The position numbers and the translations under genes are program-made. From assembly GCA_041744735.1 (NCBI GenBank), contig JBGTKH010000691.1:1-14819 (forward strand): a stretch of 14,819 nt of DNA, in the 5' to 3' direction. Position 1 is the first letter of the stretch. Each line of letters opens with the position of its first letter. The notes beneath the pieces were generated by a model. It had not been told where the DNA came from, searched no databases, and saw nothing but the letters and a program-made list of their open reading frames with translations. Positions 12,649-14,819 of this stretch are shown here, piece after piece. This DNA comes from JBGTKH01 sp041744735. GTDB taxonomy: Bacteria > Planctomycetota > Planctomycetia > Pirellulales > Pirellulaceae.

Positions 12649-13908
12649 TTATAGTCCAACGGCGAAACCCAGCACACGGCGGATTTCGGCGGGGCTGGTT
12701 TGACCGGCTTCAACGGCAGCACAGGCACGCTGCCAGCGTGTGACCATGCCGGACTCAACGGCCAGTTGCTCCAAGTGCGACGCGTCGCTGCGTGAAAGGA
12801 TCGCGCGGCCCAATTCAGTCGGCTGCGCCGTAAGCATTTCGGCCAGAACCAGCCGCCCATGATAGCCCGTGCCGTGGCAACTGTCGCAACCAGCGGCTTC
12901 ACAAGCACGCTGCACCGGCAAACCAAGCCGCGCGGACTCGTCATGCGTTTCCGTCGCGCACTGGCACAATCGCCGCACCAGCCGTTGATTCAAGATCGCC
13001 AGAATGCCGCTGCGAAGCAGGTACGGCTCAATGTCCATGTCCGACAGCCGGCTGATGGCGCCGGCCGCGCTGCCGGCGTGGAAAGTGGTCAGCACTAAAT
13101 GGCCCGTCAGCGACGCCTGGAAGGCGACTTCCGCAGTCGCGCGGTCGCGCACCTCGCCGATCAGCACGACTTCCGGGTCCTGCCGCATCAAGGACCGCAA
13201 TCCCTTCGCCATGTCGAAGCCAGCCGCAGTGTTCACCTGCGATTGAGCGACACCCGGCACGGCAACTTCCACGGGATCTTCCAGCGACACTAAACTCTTC
13301 GTGCCGTTCGACGCGCGCACCAGTTCGCGCAGACACGCGTAAGCCGTCGTCGTTTTGCCGCTGCCGGCCGGCCCAGTCAGTAGCACGGCACCGGACGTTT
13401 CCAACAGCGACCGCTGCAGTTGCTCGTGAATCTCCTGCGGCAAACCTAAATCTTCCAAATAGAGAAACCGCTTGTCGGCCGCGAACAGTCGCACGACCGC
13501 CCGCTCCCCGTGCAGCGTGGGAAACGTGCTCACGCGCATCTCGACGTTGCTCGGCCCGCGGCGGATGCGGCCTTCCTGCGGGACGTCGTTGCGATACGTG
13601 AGCAGCTCGGCCAGCACCTTCAGCCGCGTCACCACGTCCGTGCTCTCGCCCGATGGAAATTGCCCGACGCGCTGCAACACGCCGTCCAGCCGCCAGCAAA
13701 CCTCAATCCCGTCGCCCGTCGGTTGCACATGCACGTCGCTGGCCCCCAACTCCCGCGCGGCATCCAACACCGCATCCACAAACCGCGTGGCATACGCGGC
13801 GTCGCGTGCGTCGAGCGGCTCCAAATTTGCTCGAATTTCGCTGGCACGAGTGCAACGATTGTCGGTTCCCGCTACGTTCACAACTTTATCTCGAATACGG
13901 TTGTTCAA
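12649..13908 (-). CDS. gspE: Short GspE/PilB-like secretion ATPase, second paralog
   Basis: 419 residues if started at TTG 13908; GTG 13881 would remove nine residues and sits four bases after the vapC stop. The N-terminal GspL-binding domain of full-length GspE is missing; the protein begins almost at the N2 region (FVDAVLDAARELGASDVHVQP). ATPase motifs are intact: Walker A GPAGSGKTT (179-187), an aspartate-box-like MRVSTFPTLHGE (124-135), Walker B VVLIGEVRD (247-255) and a histidine box GHLVLTTFHAGSAAG (269-283). The zinc region is altered, with C315-x-C317 instead of CxxC, then C341-x-x-C344 and an extra C336. It may form mixed hexamers with GspE, or power a separate step such as retraction or a pilus-like function; this is inference. 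Its start overlaps or abuts vapC. Confidence 0.9.
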   Translation of the reverse strand: MNNRIRDKVVNVAGTDNRCTRASEIRANLEPLDARDAAYATRFVDAVLDAARELGASDVHVQPTGDGIEVCWRLDGVLQRVGQFPSGESTDVVTRLKVLAELLTYRNDVPQEGRIRRGPSNVEMRVSTFPTLHGERAVVRLFAADKRFLYLEDLGLPQEIHEQLQRSLLETSGAVLLTGPAGSGKTTTAYACLRELVRASNGTKSLVSLEDPVEVAVPGVAQSQVNTAAGFDMAKGLRSLMRQDPEVVLIGEVRDRATAEVAFQASLTGHLVLTTFHAGSAAGAISRLSDMDIEPYLLRSGILAILNQRLVRRLCQCATETHDESARLGLPVQRACEAAGCDSCHGTGYHGRLVLAEMLTAQPTELGRAILSRSDASHLEQLAVESGMVTRWQRACAAVEAGQTSPAEIRRVLGFAVGL

Positions 13909-14266
13909 TCGTTAAGCCGGGAATCACTTGATAGTGCTTCACATTGAACGTACAGAGCTTCGCGCCGGTGCCAACAGCGCACGCGCCAATTAATGCGTCC
14001 AGTAGACCCAAGTTATGCGAGAGGTGATAGGTGACGAAATCCGACAGTGCTCGATTGCAGTCAACCTCCGACGGCCAAATGACGGCCAATGGCGCAACCA
14101 GCGTCAGCGCATCGCGAACTTGCCCAGCGTTTTGTGCGCCTTGGACCAATTCCATGACGACAAAACCAGGCACCGACGGCAACTCAGGAAGTGAGGTAAA
14201 CCACGCGATCGCCGCAGCGTGATCGCGCTGAATGTCGATAAGAATGTCTGTGTCGAGCACTTCCAC
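13886..14266 (-). CDS. vapC: VapC-type PIN-domain toxin ribonuclease
   Basis: A protein of 126 residues starting at GTG 14266, six bases after the vapB stop. PIN-domain features are visible: VLDTDILIDI at the N-terminus (D5/D7), MELVQGAQ with E39, LLDALIGACAVGTG with D90, and LCTFNVKHYQVIPGL (104-118). The fourth acidic position is N108, as in a common VapC subgroup. Such toxins are magnesium-dependent RNases, often cutting tRNA or rRNA, and are neutralised by the cognate antitoxin. Its TAA (13886-13888) lies inside the 5' end of the short gspE ATPase gene if the TTG start is used. Toxin identity is strong; the RNA target is unknown. Confidence 0.88.
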   Translation of the reverse strand: MEVLDTDILIDIQRDHAAAIAWFTSLPELPSVPGFVVMELVQGAQNAGQVRDALTLVAPLAVIWPSEVDCNRALSDFVTYHLSHNLGLLDALIGACAVGTGAKLCTFNVKHYQVIPGLTIEQPYSR

Positions 14267-14272
14267 AATGAG

Positions 14273-14533
14273 TCACTCGCGGGTTCTGTGTTCCGACTGC
14301 CGGCGCAATTCCCGAGCTTGTTGTTGACTATCCGTGATATCAGGCCGAGTACCAATTACGCCCTGGCTCTTCCAGTACTCAACGAGATCCGCGCCGGACC
14401 GGGGCGGATTGCCGACCAGTCGCGCTGAGGAAAGAACACGTAGCACGTACTCGGACAAAGGCAGTCCAAGCTGTTCGGCTTCCGCCGACAACTCACTTTC
14501 CAGTTCTTGAGGTAAATTGAGTTGGATACTCAT
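14273..14533 (-). CDS. vapB: VapB-type antitoxin, probable ribbon-helix-helix
   Basis: A protein of 86 residues from ATG 14533 to TGA 14273. The N-terminus MSIQLNLPQELESELSAEAE, followed by GLPLSEYVLRVLSS, reads as a beta strand and two helices, as in small ribbon-helix-helix DNA-binding antitoxins. The C-terminal half is polar and charged (ITDSQQQARELRRQSEHRTRE), as expected for the flexible toxin-binding tail. It lies immediately upstream of the PIN toxin on the same strand with a six-base gap, the usual antitoxin-first order. Such antitoxins bind their own promoter together with the toxin. A 16-base palindrome 117 bases upstream (14651-14666) is a candidate but distant operator. The sequence family cannot be named more exactly from inspection. 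Confidence 0.8.
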   Translation of the reverse strand: MSIQLNLPQELESELSAEAEQLGLPLSEYVLRVLSSARLVGNPPRSGADLVEYWKSQGVIGTRPDITDSQQQARELRRQSEHRTRE

Positions 14534-14819
14534 TTCCGATGACCTCAGCGGCGACTTTTATCCAGAAACGACGAGCATGCGGAGCAACGCCGTCCATGCA
14601 ACTTGCACTTGGCCCGTTGGCGACGTTCAGCTTGGCCTGCTCCCATGATAACAGCACATGTGCTGTCCATCGAGTAGACCGGCACCAGGCGATTCCTGTT
14701 GTGATTGCATATTGATCTGTGTACGCTAATCGAGAATTCAACCGCGAAACTGAGCAGACATGCGTATTCCAGCCGTTGAGAATGAAGATTTGTGGAGCCA
14801 TTGGCGATCGCAGTGGCGG
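14534..14819. other. Region upstream of vapBC with no convincing gene
   Basis: Lower in GC than the rest of the window. An open minus-strand frame (14801-14493) overlaps vapB and resembles nothing I know. A plus-strand ATG at 14760 begins a frame that runs off the right edge (MRIPAVENEDLWSHW...), which could be the start of a divergent gene, but only 20 codons are visible and the upstream sequence has no clear ribosome-binding site. The vapBC promoter should lie here; I cannot identify -35 and -10 boxes with confidence. Confidence 0.4.
14651..14666. promoter_or_regulatory. 16-base perfect palindrome upstream of vapBC
   Basis: ACAGCACATGTGCTGT equals its own reverse complement over all 16 bases. 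It lies 117 bases upstream of the vapB start. Dyads of this size are typical repressor sites, and ribbon-helix-helix antitoxins autoregulate, so it is a candidate operator. The distance from the start codon makes this only tentative. Confidence 0.3.

Noticed and set aside
12639..12944. 102-residue N-terminal extension of full-length gspE
   Set aside because: It overlaps the 3' end of the preceding ATPase gene in another frame and has no homology to GspE. ATG 12638 gives the expected N-terminal domain.
14493..14801. Minus-strand frame of 102 codons upstream of and overlapping vapB
   Set aside because: It overlaps vapB by 41 bases, shows no recognisable domain, and occupies the region expected to hold the vapBC promoter.
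14760..14819. Possible start of a divergent plus-strand gene at ATG 14760
   Set aside because: Only 20 codons are visible, with no clear ribosome-binding site and no recognisable sequence. It cannot be supported without the flanking DNA.

Overview
The window looks like a chromosomal segment of a planctomycete, probably of the Pirellulales type. I infer this from the moderately high GC content, a Uma2-family nuclease gene, a type II secretion (T2SS) gene cluster with two ATPase genes, and many interspersed palindromic repeats of kinds I associate with these genomes. Some of those repeats are translated into odd N-terminal extensions. The phylum call rests on pattern recognition, not on a marker gene.

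Layout. Bases 1-839 (+) hold the 3' part of a threonine synthase-like PLP enzyme. A cluster of small palindromes follows (840-900), then a Uma2-family putative endonuclease (1022-1705, +) and a short membrane-protein remnant (about 1684-1995, +). A composite inverted repeat (2002-2136) separates these plus-strand genes from everything else, which lies on the minus strand.

The minus strand, read from high to low coordinates, holds a VapB/VapC-type toxin-antitoxin pair (14533-13886). It runs directly into ten T2SS-like genes: a short GspE-like ATPase, full-length GspE, GspF, the pseudopilins GspG, GspH, GspI, GspJ and GspK, then GspL and a GspM-like protein (13908-2146). Several junctions overlap or touch (VapC/short GspE, H/I, I/J, J/K), which suggests one operon with translational coupling. 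Together the genes encode the cytoplasmic motor (GspE), the inner-membrane platform (GspF, L, M) and the complete pseudopilus (G major; H, I, J, K minor). GspL joins a PilM-like and a PilN-like part. The last gene joins a PilO/GspM-like part to a C-terminal PilP/GspC-like domain, with a beta-rich module between them, and may replace a separate gspC. No secretin (gspD) or prepilin peptidase (gspO) gene is present in the window.

The most striking feature is that most junctions of the secretion operon carry a repeat or palindrome, mostly of different families: a 26-bp perfect inverted repeat (F/G), three 73-bp tandem units (G/H), a GGGGCACGTTTCC palindrome (start of I), two copies of a nested GTAGGACGGATT palindrome (starts of J and K) and a GGAGGGCAAAAT inverted repeat (K/L). 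Those at the starts of H, I, J and K lie inside the apparent coding sequence. They seem to supply the cytoplasmic leader peptides that a prepilin peptidase would remove.
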